Below, one piece after another: positions 51,644 to 59,538 of a stretch of 64,000 bases of DNA (the first letter of the stretch is position 1; each line of letters begins with the position of its first letter). The notes beneath the pieces were generated by a model. That model had not been told where the DNA came from and searched no databases. It saw only the letters and a list, made by a program, of their open reading frames with translations. The DNA comes from an uncultured Roseobacter sp. (GTDB lineage Bacteria > Pseudomonadota > Alphaproteobacteria > Rhodobacterales > Rhodobacteraceae), in NCBI RefSeq assembly GCF_947488185.1, contig NZ_CANKYM010000005.1, forward strand, positions 248,001 through 312,000, written 5' to 3'. A program made the position numbers and the translations under genes.

Positions 51644-52075
51644 TCAGGTAACGTGGGTTTGCAGCCAAATCTGACGTCGTTTCAGGCCACGACAGCACAA
51701 CCCTTGTGCGCGACGAGTGATGCGTTCCCGCTCATCTTCGGCCAACGTGGAGAGGAACGCGAGGATGCCCTTACCCATCGGCGTGGTCAAATCAAGCCAT
51801 GGTTTGTCCAGGACCTTGACGTAGGTTCCACGGTCGGCAATCCGTGTAGTGATATGGATGCGGCCGATCAAAGATCGTTTGGCTTTGTGCTGCTCTATTA
51901 TCAAAAAAATATCCCCTGCCCCAAGCGCCTCTATCGCTCGCTCAAACGGAGGCTGTCCCTTCACCGTTTCCCGGAAACCTTCTTGCGGAAAATCAGTTCG
52001 CTTCCAGCTACACCGATGGCTGCGACATTCAGCTGGTCTCGCCAAATCCTGTCGGTACCGCCGGATCAGGCGAAG
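51644..52075 (-). pseudogene. Serine recombinase (resolvase/invertase) remnant
   Basis: Read on the minus strand, one frame gives DQLNVAAIGVAGSELIFRKK followed by VSGK, like the resolvase stretch that ends in EKVSG; a frameshift then leads to PPFERAIEALGAGDIFLIIE, RIADRGTYVKVLDKPWLDLT, LAFLSTLAEDERERITRRAQ. These are the catalytic-domain landmarks of Tn3-type resolvases in order. The N-terminal ARVS serine motif and the C-terminal helix-turn-helix are missing or unreadable, and basic residues normally found at Arg positions have changed (QHKAKRSL). It is dead. Confidence 0.72.
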
Positions 52076-52304
52076 TTGCCGCACGTTTTTGCACGGCCCG
52101 CCCGATAACCACGCGGCTGATTTCCGTCGTGCCGTCACCGCTGATTGTAGCCCGGCTGTACATGTTCATCGGGTCAGACCCGTATTGCGGTTCCGTCAGA
52201 GGAAAGTTCGCCAGCTTACGCCCCGATGTCAGATCGCGTGCCCATTTCTCCTTCAACGCACTCGTGCCATAACCGCAGCCCGTAAAGGTACAGATGTTGT
52301 GCAT
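52029..52304 (-). pseudogene. Acyl-CoA dehydrogenase remnant with internal deletion
   Basis: The frame reads CGYGTSALKEKWARDLTSGR, NFPLTEPQYGSDP, which is the middle of an acyl-CoA dehydrogenase, and then jumps to MYSRATISGDGTTEISRVVI and GRAVQKR, which matches the C-terminal EGTxEIQRLVI helix. The FAD-binding middle and about 200 residues between these two landmarks are gone. Both ends are also cut, so it is a fragment. It overlaps the recombinase remnant at its left end. Confidence 0.6.
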
Positions 52305-52341
52305 CTACAAGGCAAGGGCATAGGTACCATCGCCGACCCGC

Positions 52342-52512
52342 GTGAAGGCAAATTTCGATCTGCATCCCGGACGTCTGATCGCCGACACTGCCTACGGCAC
52401 CGGGCCATTACTTGGCTGGTTGGTCGAGCGCAAGATCGCACCGCATATCCCCGTCTTTGGCAAGTCCGGTCGCAGCGACGAAACCTGGTCCCGGGAGGTT
52501 CACCAATTAGGA
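52342..52512 (+). pseudogene. IS1182-type transposase fragment
   Basis: The frame HPGRLIADTAYGTGPLLGWL, VERKIAPHIPVFGKSGRSDE, TWSRE matches a stretch in the second half of IS1182-family (DDE) transposases, including the aspartate of IADTAYG. Only about 55 codons survive; beyond 52512 the reading is unrelated. No terminal inverted repeats or target duplication were found. Confidence 0.7.
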
Positions 52513-52671
52513 ACTCCGACACCAGTGCAGGATGAGAGTATAGGCACCCTACAGGTCAGCAGTTACACCCCCTGTTGCCCGACAAATCCCGTTGACAAAT
52601 GCTCCCTGTCTTCGCTGGACAGCGCGCACCGCAAGGGTCTATGCATGTAAACCATTGTTTGTGAGCAGCTT

Positions 52672-53109
52672 ATGACCTCTATCCTCGTCCTGAACGGACC
52701 AAACCTCAATCTGTTGGGCACACGTCAACCCGATGTCTACGGCGCAACCACATTAGCCGATATCGAGGCCAGTTGTTCCCGCTGGGCCAAGGATGCCGGT
52801 TGCGCGGTCAGCTTCATGCAGTCCAACCACGAAGGTGCACTTGTCGACGCCATTCACGCCGCCCGCGGTGTGCATGACGGCATCGTCCTGAATGCTGGCG
52901 CATATACACATACGTCGATCGCGCTCATGGATGCGATCGCCTCCGTAGAACTGCCAACAATCGAATTGCATCTCAGCAACGTTCACGCGCGAGAAGAGTT
53001 TCGGCATACCTCCTACATTGCAAAAGTCTGCGTCGGGATCATCTGCGGCTTTGGTGCGCATGGGTACAAGCTGGCTATCGAGGCGCTTGTCTCTCACCTG
53101 AAAGACTGA
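52672..53109 (+). CDS. aroQ: Type II 3-dehydroquinate dehydratase
   Basis: A 145-residue dodecameric enzyme converting 3-dehydroquinate to 3-dehydroshikimate. LNGPNLNLLGTRQPDVYG holds the catalytic lid Arg and Tyr, SNHEGALVDAIHAA and LNAGAYTHTSIALMDAI follow, and the catalytic His is in IELHLSNVHAREEFR. It could serve shikimate synthesis, or quinate breakdown into protocatechuate for the pcaHG gene pair 1.4 kb away; the sequence does not decide. Confidence 0.96.
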   Translation: MTSILVLNGPNLNLLGTRQPDVYGATTLADIEASCSRWAKDAGCAVSFMQSNHEGALVDAIHAARGVHDGIVLNAGAYTHTSIALMDAIASVELPTIELHLSNVHAREEFRHTSYIAKVCVGIICGFGAHGYKLAIEALVSHLKD

Positions 53110-53193
53110 ACCGGCAAGAGACCTCCCTGGAAGTGAATTGGAACGGAGGGGCCACCCACCCCTCACCTCACTCATGTCACAACGGGTCGCTGC

Positions 53194-54012
53194 TTAGAGC
53201 ATCGCTGAAAGCTTGGCGATCATCTCATCGCTGAGGCTCGACAAGCGGATCTTGTGGACATCGGATACCTTGTCCGCAGCCACCAATTCTGTAAGGAGTT
53301 CCTTCATTTCCTGCCACGTCCCGTCCAAAGCCTGCACGGTTTCGGGTTCGAAATGACGATGTGCCATGTTCAACGCCTCTCCAAATTCAGTGACCGACGC
53401 ATTGAGATATCGGGTGTATTTTTCAGTCGAAATCCCCCGAAGTACAAAGCACGCCTCCTTGATCAGCTTGTGGATCTGCATCTTCTTGGCAAGGACTGCA
53501 TCAGTATGATCTTTTGGTCGCTCAGCCGCATAGACCGCGTGAATTTCGGACAATTCGGAATGTAGCGCCGGCTCCAGTTGCAGGATCTGCTGGACAGGCA
53601 CAGAATGGTAGTCCCCTGCTGAGACCTGTTGCAAGGCTGCACTCAGGGTCTGCCATTGACCGGCAAAGGCTTCGAGCCGATCTGAAACCATGTCACTATG
53701 CCCCGCAGTCTTGTGACCCTCCCTCAGGGATTGAATGGATTGCTCCATGTATCCGACGGTGAAAGTAACCCGCGCACCAAACTCCTTGCCTGTGATCCCG
53801 GCCATCTTGAAGCAGGCATCGCGGGTCATGCTTTGAAGCTTGGCTTTTTTGTCCATCACGTTGTGGGCGTGATCGCGATCAGTGTGCTTGTTCTCCCAAG
53901 GAGCATGTTTGGCGCTGGACGCATTCACAGCCGGTGCTGTCAGGGCAGCCATCACTGCAAATGTTGCAACGCCGACTTTGACCGTGTTCAGGTTCGTACT
54001 CAGTTTCATCAC
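53194..54012 (-). CDS. Exported protein with two PilJ-like repeats
   Basis: A 272-residue protein with signal peptide (VGVATFAVMAALTAPAVNAS). The mature protein has two similar helical repeats, about residues 55-140 (KAKLQSMTRDACFKMAGIT) and 170-250 (KMQIHKLIKEACFVLRGIS), each with the ACF...GI core seen in the PilJ-type periplasmic sensor domain. A His-rich linker (HTDRDHAHN) precedes the first. There is no membrane anchor or signalling module, so it may be a periplasmic sensor subunit. A perfect CtrA-type site lies 58 bp upstream. Confidence 0.7.
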   Translation of the reverse strand: MMKLSTNLNTVKVGVATFAVMAALTAPAVNASSAKHAPWENKHTDRDHAHNVMDKKAKLQSMTRDACFKMAGITGKEFGARVTFTVGYMEQSIQSLREGHKTAGHSDMVSDRLEAFAGQWQTLSAALQQVSAGDYHSVPVQQILQLEPALHSELSEIHAVYAAERPKDHTDAVLAKKMQIHKLIKEACFVLRGISTEKYTRYLNASVTEFGEALNMAHRHFEPETVQALDGTWQEMKELLTELVAADKVSDVHKIRLSSLSDEMIAKLSAML

Positions 54013-54069
54013 TCTTTACTCCAAACAATGGAAAATTTGATGAAACGGATACAACATGAATTTCATCCG

Positions 54070-54084
54070 TTAACCAAATGTTAA
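54070..54084 (-). promoter_or_regulatory. CtrA-type binding site
   Basis: TTAA-CCAAATG-TTAA is an exact TTAA-N7-TTAA, the CtrA recognition pattern of alphaproteobacteria, 58 bp before the start of the PilJ-like gene and next to an A+T-rich stretch. The palindromic pattern gives no strand; I assign it to the minus-strand gene. The chpT phosphorelay gene occurs in the same window. Confidence 0.6.
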
Positions 54085-54154
54085 ATAATAAAAATAGTCT
54101 GAAAATCTGTTTTAAAACCCGACCAAACTGCTAACCAAGATTGCTTCCTTGCGG

Positions 54155-54184
54155 CAATAAAAAAGGGCGCATCACTGCGCCCTT
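54155..54184 (-). terminator. Terminator of rpsB-tsf
   Basis: AAGGGCGCA-TCAC-TGCGCCCTT is a 9-bp stem; on the minus strand it is followed by TTTTATTGCC, 34 bp past the tsf stop. Confidence 0.92.
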
Positions 54185-54217
54185 GTTAACGTCTTTAATC
54201 GGATGCAGCCGTCTTGC

Positions 54218-55093
54218 TCAGCCCTTGGCGGCCTTGGCAACTTCAGCGGCGAAATCCTCCTTCACCACTTCGATGCCTTCGCCAACTTCGAGGCGTACGA
54301 ACCCGGTGATCGTGGCACCGGCTTCTTTTGCCGCATCACCCACCGTCAGATCAGGATTCACAACGAACGACTGGTTCAGCAGAGTCACTTCGGACATGTA
54401 TTTCTTCATGCGTCCGATGATCATCTTCTCGATCACCGCTTCGGGCTTGCCGCTTTCGCGTGCGATATCCATCTGGACCTGCTTTTCCTTGTCGACAACC
54501 GCCGGGTCCAGATCTGCTTCAGACAGGGACGCGGGGTTCACCGCCGCGATGTGCATCGCGACCTGCTTGCCAAACGCCTCGTCACTGCCGGTCATCGCCA
54601 CCAGCACGCCGATTTTGCCCATGCCGGGCGCTGCGGCGTTGTGCACGTAAGACACAACGGTGTCGCCATCGATGGCGGACATCCGGCGTACGGACATGTT
54701 CTCGCCGATGGTGGCGATCTTGTCCGTGACCACGGTGGCGACGGTTTTGCCACCCATATCCGCGTTGTTCAGCGCGTCCACATCCGAAACGGACAGCGCA
54801 ACGGAGGCGATGCCCGCGACCATTTCCTGGAATTCCGCGTTTTTGCCAACGAAGTCAGTCTCGGAATTCACCTCAACCGCAACACCGTGCCCGCCGTCAA
54901 CCTTGACAGCAACCAGGCCCTCCGCCGCCGTACGGCCGGATTTCTTGGCTGCCTTGGCCAGACCCTTGGTGCGCAGCCAGTCCTGTGCCGCTTCCATGTC
55001 GCCGTCGGTTTCGGTCAGCGCTTTTTTTGCGTCCATCATGCCTGCGCCGGTGGTGTCGCGCAGCTCTTTGACCATAGATGCAGTGATCGCCAT
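54218..55093 (-). CDS. tsf: Elongation factor Ts
   Basis: EF-Ts, 291 residues, the nucleotide exchange factor of EF-Tu. The N-terminal module ITASMVKELRDTTGAGMMDA with KKAL, then the core EVNSETDFVGKNAEFQEMV, MHIAAVNPASLSEADLD and the end EVGEGIEVVKEDFAAEVAKA. ATG 55093 is preceded by AAAGGAG. It follows rpsB by 125 bp in the universal order. Confidence 0.97.
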   Translation of the reverse strand: MAITASMVKELRDTTGAGMMDAKKALTETDGDMEAAQDWLRTKGLAKAAKKSGRTAAEGLVAVKVDGGHGVAVEVNSETDFVGKNAEFQEMVAGIASVALSVSDVDALNNADMGGKTVATVVTDKIATIGENMSVRRMSAIDGDTVVSYVHNAAAPGMGKIGVLVAMTGSDEAFGKQVAMHIAAVNPASLSEADLDPAVVDKEKQVQMDIARESGKPEAVIEKMIIGRMKKYMSEVTLLNQSFVVNPDLTVGDAAKEAGATITGFVRLEVGEGIEVVKEDFAAEVAKAAKG

Positions 55094-55174
55094 CTGAGGT
55101 TCTCCTTTGGAATCGTCGGACCACAAGGGCCGCCAGTTGCTGGGCCCATGGCCCGCTGTTCATCGAGGTGTCTC

Positions 55175-55195
55175 GGGGCAGGTCATCCCTGCCCC
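55175..55195 (-). promoter_or_regulatory. Hairpin between rpsB and tsf
   Basis: GGGGCAGG-TCATC-CCTGCCCC is a perfect 8-bp stem, 23 bp past the rpsB stop, without a T run. It is probably an RNA processing or attenuation element in the shared transcript. Confidence 0.6.
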
Positions 55196-55218
55196 ATATG
55201 TCATGCGTGTGACGCGGA

Positions 55219-56091
55219 TCAGCTTGCCGCTTTTTCCACTGTCTCTTCTTTGGATTCGATGTCCAGAGGCGCGTCGCCCGACATCACATCGTCGGAAACA
55301 GTTTCCGAAGACGCTTCTCCGACTTCGACGCCTGTGGACTCGGCCACGGCCTCTTCGACCGGTGCTTCTTCCATTGCGCCGAGATCGACACCTGCCGCGC
55401 CCAGTTGCGCGCTCATGCCGTCGAGGGCTGCACGGGCCGCCAGATCGCAGTAAAGCGAAATCGCGCGGGCCGCGTCATCGTTGCCCGGGATGATGTAGTC
55501 GATGCCATCGGGTGGGCAGTTGGTGTCAACCACGGCCACAACCGGAATGCCCAGCTTGTTGGCTTCGGCCACGGCCAGCGCTTCTTTCTTTACGTCGATG
55601 ACGAAGATCAGGTCAGGACGACCGCCCATTTCGCGGATGCCGCCCAGAGACGCCTGCAGCTTGCCCTGGTCACGTTCCATGCCAAGACGCTCTTTCTTGG
55701 TCAGACCGGCAAATCCGTTCTCCGACTGCTCGTCAATGTTCTTGAGGCGGTTGATCGACTGGGACACGGTCTGCCAGTTGGTCAGCGTGCCGCCCAGCCA
55801 GCGGTGGTTCATGTAATACTGTGCGCATTTCTCTGCGGCATCGGCGATCGGCTGTTGGGCCTGACGCTTGGTGCCGACGAAGAGAACGCTGCCGCCCTTG
55901 GCGACGGTTTCACGGATCACGTTCAGGGCCGCGTCCAGCATGGGAACGGTCTGGGTGAGGTCCATGATGTGGATGCCATTGCGCGCGCCATAGATGAACG
56001 GACCCATGCGGGGGTTCCAACGCTGCGTCTGGTGGCCGAAGTGTACGCCTGCTTCAAGCAATTGGCGCATGGTGAACTCTGGAAGAGCCAT
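55219..56091 (-). CDS. rpsB: 30S ribosomal protein S2
   Basis: S2, 290 residues: FTMRQLLEAGVHFGHQTQRW, NPRMGPFIYGARNGIHIMDL, SVLFVGTKRQAQQPIADAAE, HRWLGGTLTNWQTVSQSI and DTNCPPDGIDYIIPGNDDA are diagnostic. The last 60 residues form an acidic Glu/Ser/Val tail (GAMEEAPVEEAVAESTGVEV onward) well beyond the 241 residues of E. coli S2. First gene of the rpsB-tsf operon. Confidence 0.97.
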   Translation of the reverse strand: MALPEFTMRQLLEAGVHFGHQTQRWNPRMGPFIYGARNGIHIMDLTQTVPMLDAALNVIRETVAKGGSVLFVGTKRQAQQPIADAAEKCAQYYMNHRWLGGTLTNWQTVSQSINRLKNIDEQSENGFAGLTKKERLGMERDQGKLQASLGGIREMGGRPDLIFVIDVKKEALAVAEANKLGIPVVAVVDTNCPPDGIDYIIPGNDDAARAISLYCDLAARAALDGMSAQLGAAGVDLGAMEEAPVEEAVAESTGVEVGEASSETVSDDVMSGDAPLDIESKEETVEKAAS

Positions 56092-56384
56092 GTTTGTCTA
56101 CCTTTCCGGTTTTATCCTCGGCGGGGGCATGACAGATTTCTGCCAACCGGCGGACCGTTGAGGATGTCTCCCCCAAAAGGCCCAAACCCCGCCTGCGGGT
56201 TTCAGTGGGTGCGCTATAGGCCAGTCAGCCCTTTCCTGCAAGGGCGGAAAAGCCCCATTCGCGCAATATGTGATCGCTTTTGCGGTGCTGGGTGCTTGTC
56301 ACTGGCGGAAGGCGCATTCTAGTATCTTTTTAACCGTCCCCGCAGAGGGCCGGACGATCCAATGATCTACCACCGGGAGTGACC

Positions 56385-56963
56385 ATGACCTTTTCCTTGA
56401 AATCCGCCGTTTTGGCGATTGCTTTTTCTGTTCCAGTTTCCGCTCTTGCTGCGCCCGTGAAACTTGCCCCCGCCAACCCGCAGCCCGCTGCTGGCAGCCT
56501 GACCCCGGGCCTTGCGGTGCTGTACGCCTTTCCGGGGGATGTGCGTACCGTGAAGGACGCGCGGAACGCACTGAAACGCAAGAGCGTGGCGGGCACGCCG
56601 CTGGCCGGGCTGTCTTATGACGACAACAGCGAGGGAGATCCGACACTGACCTCGGACAAGGCGACCAAGGTGGCCGCGGCAATCTCGGGCTATATCAAGT
56701 TCGACACGCCCGGCACCTACGTGCTGGATTTCCTCAACAATGACGGGCTGGAGATCAGCATCGGCGGACAGGTCGTGGGCGACTATGACGAAGTGCACTC
56801 TTGCGGGTACGCGGGCGAGATCGAAGTGGCGGTGCCCGAAGCGGGATACTACCCGTTGGAGGCCACCTATTTCCAGCGCAAGGGCACGGCCTGCCTGATG
56901 ATGGAATGGGGTCCGGACAGTGACGGTCTGGAACTGGTGCCGGATTCAGCGTTCTTCCACTGA
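56385..56963 (+). CDS. Secreted PA14-like domain protein
   Basis: A 192-residue exported protein with signal peptide (LKSAVLAIAFSVPVSALAAP). The mature part resembles a PA14 beta-barrel: LTPGLAVLYAFPGDVRTVKD, AAAISGYIKFDTPGTYVLDF, LNNDGLEISIGGQVVGDYDE and YYPLEATYFQRKGTACLMME. PA14 domains often bind glycans. Start ATG 56385 has GGGAG 5 bp upstream; GTG 56379 is also open. It overlaps the 3' end of the acyltransferase gene by 18 bp on opposite strands. Confidence 0.75.
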   Translation: MTFSLKSAVLAIAFSVPVSALAAPVKLAPANPQPAAGSLTPGLAVLYAFPGDVRTVKDARNALKRKSVAGTPLAGLSYDDNSEGDPTLTSDKATKVAAAISGYIKFDTPGTYVLDFLNNDGLEISIGGQVVGDYDEVHSCGYAGEIEVAVPEAGYYPLEATYFQRKGTACLMMEWGPDSDGLELVPDSAFFH

Positions 56964-57800
56964 TTTGCGGGCGCCCTGCCCCTTCGCCTCGAAGCCTGCC
57001 CGCACGCGGGCTTCGCAGGCCGCTGCCAGCGCTTTGCGATCCGCAAATGCGCCAACTTGCAGCGGCGTGTCGTAAACCACTGTAACCCACCCGTGGCGCG
57101 GGGTGGCCAGCATCTTTAGAAAGTGGCTGCCAAAATCCATATCCCCCCACCACCCGTAAAACCGGCTGTCCGCCTGTGCGGGGGCGTCGTAGATAACGGA
57201 AACGGGCTGTATTTCCAGCGTTTCACGTAACTCGGGCGCAAAGAAGGCGGCAAAGAGCGTTGTCTTGAAGGGCAAGACGCGCTGTCCATCGCTGCTGGTG
57301 CCTTCGGGGAAAAACAACAGGCGGTGGCCTGCGCTGAGCCGCTCTTTGAACAGCGCTGCCTGCGCCGCCGCCTGCGCGCGATTGCGCTCAATGAACACCG
57401 TGCCCGTCGCCCGTGCCAGCCACCCGATCCCCGGCCACCCCGCAACTTCGGATTTCGAGACGAAATAGATGCGCTTCGAGGCATTCAGCACAAAGATGTC
57501 GAGCCAGCTGGCGTGGTTGGCCACCGCAGCCCCCGGTCCATGCGCCGGTTCCCCTTTCACGCGCAGTGTCACGCCGATGATGCGCAAGGCCATCCGGCAG
57601 ACAAAGACGGTGATATGAGGGGTGACCGGGCGGGCAACGCCAAAAACGGGCCGCTCGATCAGGCGGACCAGTAACAACAGCGCCAGCCCGCCAAAGGCCA
57701 GGAACGCCAGCGGCAGGCCCCGAAGTAGGATCAACAGACAGCCGAGTGCCGTCAGCCGCGGCGCGGGCGGCGGCGCATCCCCGAACCACGTCGTGTTCAT
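56946..57800 (-). CDS. olsA: Lyso-lipid acyltransferase (OlsA/PlsC)
   Basis: A 284-residue membrane acyltransferase of the PlsC family. After an N-terminal helix pair (LLILLRGLPLAFLAFGGLAL) come the catalytic NHASWLDIFVL (HX4D), VFIERNRAQ, LLFFPEGTSSDG and IQPVSVIYDAP. Because it directly follows olsB with a 4-bp overlap, it is read as OlsA, which adds the second acyl chain to lyso-ornithine lipid. A phosphatidic-acid role (PlsC) cannot be excluded. Confidence 0.9.
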   Translation of the reverse strand: MNTTWFGDAPPPAPRLTALGCLLILLRGLPLAFLAFGGLALLLLVRLIERPVFGVARPVTPHITVFVCRMALRIIGVTLRVKGEPAHGPGAAVANHASWLDIFVLNASKRIYFVSKSEVAGWPGIGWLARATGTVFIERNRAQAAAQAALFKERLSAGHRLLFFPEGTSSDGQRVLPFKTTLFAAFFAPELRETLEIQPVSVIYDAPAQADSRFYGWWGDMDFGSHFLKMLATPRHGWVTVVYDTPLQVGAFADRKALAAACEARVRAGFEAKGQGARKSVEER

Positions 57801-58576
57801 ACCGCGTTGCCTTGATACAGGCGGGCCTGTCGTTCGTTCATGCGCGCCGTATCCAGGATCAGACAGACGTCCGTGGTGTTGAAGGCGTGATCGATGAAAG
57901 CCCCCTGGCCCACGAACCCACCGAGCCGGAGATAAGCCTTGATCAGCGCAGGCACGGAGAGCATCGCGGCGCGCGGGTCCAGCGCCTCCTCGGACACCAG
58001 ATCCATGCGTTGAAAAGCCGCGTCCTGCGCTCGCACGCGCAGTTCCTCCGGGGCCAGATGGCGGTGGTGCAGAAGCGATAACGCCTGCGCCAGCGCGCCT
58101 ACATCAGTGCCGTGGAAACTTGCCACGCCGAACAGCACTTCGATGTCATGGTCCGCGATGTAATTGGCCAGTCCGCTCCACAGGTGATACATCGCCATGC
58201 CGCCGCGATACGCCGGATGCACACAGGACCGCCCCAGCTCCAACAAGCGGCGGTTGGACCGAAGCAAGACAGCGAGATCATATTCATCCGCGGAGTAGAA
58301 CTGCCCCGCCGCCGCAGCCTGATCAGAGCGCATGACCCGGTAGACACCAACCACCTCGCCCTTTGTCTCTTCCGTCAGCAGCAAGTGGTCAAAAAACGGG
58401 TCAAACCTGTCTTTTTCCAGACGCGCCGCGTGATCCACCAACGCGCCACCGCCGCCCAACTCCTCGACAAAGACCGCATAACGCAATCGCTGCGCTGCCT
58501 CGAGTTCTGCCTCGGTTTCCGCAAGCTTTACCGAGAATGGGGATTTGGGCTTTGCGTCCATCTTTGGGGGGGTCAT
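57797..58576 (-). CDS. olsB: L-ornithine N-alpha-acyltransferase OlsB
   Basis: A 259-residue GNAT-fold acyltransferase (hemolysin-like family) that joins a 3-hydroxyacyl chain from ACP to ornithine. Marks are AQRLRYAVFVEELGGGGALV, HLLLTEETKGEVVGVYRVMR, LELGRSCVHPAYRGGMAMYH, LFGVASFHGTD and the end LGGFVGQGAFIDHAFNTTDV with CLILD. With olsA it makes phosphate-free ornithine lipids, known to rise in phosphate starvation. I saw no clear Pho box directly upstream. Confidence 0.93.
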   Translation of the reverse strand: MTPPKMDAKPKSPFSVKLAETEAELEAAQRLRYAVFVEELGGGGALVDHAARLEKDRFDPFFDHLLLTEETKGEVVGVYRVMRSDQAAAAGQFYSADEYDLAVLLRSNRRLLELGRSCVHPAYRGGMAMYHLWSGLANYIADHDIEVLFGVASFHGTDVGALAQALSLLHHRHLAPEELRVRAQDAAFQRMDLVSEEALDPRAAMLSVPALIKAYLRLGGFVGQGAFIDHAFNTTDVCLILDTARMNERQARLYQGNAV

Positions 58577-58689
58577 CCTGGGTTTCGGAGATCTGCTTTG
58601 CTCTTAGTGAATTGGCGGCGTGCTTGCAACGCAACAGCTGTCGCAGGTTTACAATCCAGAGGTGTACGTTAACCTTTTGGCAAGGTTCT

Positions 58690-58872
58690 TCATCCATCAA
58701 ACACCGGGGTCAAGGCAACACGAGTACTATCAATGACGATCTTCCCTTCGTCGCGAAAATTCACGGTGACACGGGCGTTTATGTTGCTTTGTACCTGTCC
58801 TGTCCCCCATTCGGGGCGGTCAGGATGCCGTACAAGCATACCGGGTGACAGGATCGCGTTTAAATCTTCCAT
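58690..58872 (-). CDS. DUF3553 domain protein
   Basis: A 60-residue protein, one DUF3553 domain: LSPGMLVRHPDRPEWGTGQV, then QSNINARVTVNFRDEGKIVI and the end STRVALTPV. The fold resembles the small beta barrel (CarD/Tudor-like) at the end of UvrD-type helicases, here free-standing. ATG 58872 is only 27 bp from the divergent chpT start, so the two share a very short promoter region. Function unknown. Confidence 0.82.
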   Translation of the reverse strand: MEDLNAILSPGMLVRHPDRPEWGTGQVQSNINARVTVNFRDEGKIVIDSTRVALTPVFDG

Positions 58873-58899
58873 GGCACCCTTTCGCGCAGGAGACAGTAG

Positions 58900-59496
58900 A
58901 TGGGCCACAGCAATATTAACCTTGCCGCACTGATCGGCAGCCGCATCTGCCATGACCTGATATCGCCAATCGGTGCGATCAACAACGGGTTGGAGCTTTT
59001 GGGAATGGCGGGTGGCACCCCCGGCCCCGAGATTGATCTCATCCAGGAAAGTGTCGGCAACGCCAGCGCCCGGATCCGGTTTTTCCGCATCGCCTTTGGC
59101 GCGGCGGGAGAGCAGATGATGGGCCGTGCTGAAGTGACCTCGATCCTCGATGACCTGATGGACGGTGGCCGTCTGGATGTGGCCTGGGGCCCGCTGGATC
59201 CGCAACCGCGCGGCGATGTGCGCATGGCCTTTCTCGCGCTGCAGTGTCTGGAGAATGCCATGCCGTACGGAGGCCGTATCGAGATCAGCAATGACGACAG
59301 CAGCTGGCTGCTGCATGGCCAGGCCGACAAGCTGAACATCGATGAGCCGCTCTGGAACATCCTTGCCACCCGGGACGCGCCCGCAGACCTGCGCCCGGCA
59401 CAGGTTCAATTCGCCTTGCTGCCGATCATCGCTGGGGACGCGAGTCGCCGGATCGTTACGGAGATGTCGGACACGCAGGTCAAGCTGCGATTCTGA
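58900..59496 (+). CDS. chpT: Histidine phosphotransferase ChpT
   Basis: A 198-residue ChpT protein, the relay that passes phosphate from CckA to CtrA and CpdR in the alphaproteobacterial cell-cycle and motility circuit. The phosphorylated histidine is in GSRICHDLISPIGAINNGLE at about residue 19, followed by the dimer helices and a degenerate ATPase-like domain (ALQCLENAMPYGGRIEISND). CckA and CtrA genes are not in this window. Confidence 0.93.
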   Translation: MGHSNINLAALIGSRICHDLISPIGAINNGLELLGMAGGTPGPEIDLIQESVGNASARIRFFRIAFGAAGEQMMGRAEVTSILDDLMDGGRLDVAWGPLDPQPRGDVRMAFLALQCLENAMPYGGRIEISNDDSSWLLHGQADKLNIDEPLWNILATRDAPADLRPAQVQFALLPIIAGDASRRIVTEMSDTQVKLRF

Positions 59497-59538
59497 CGAC
59501 CTGCAACCACGTCACCAAGCCCGGGGCCCGCAAGGCTG

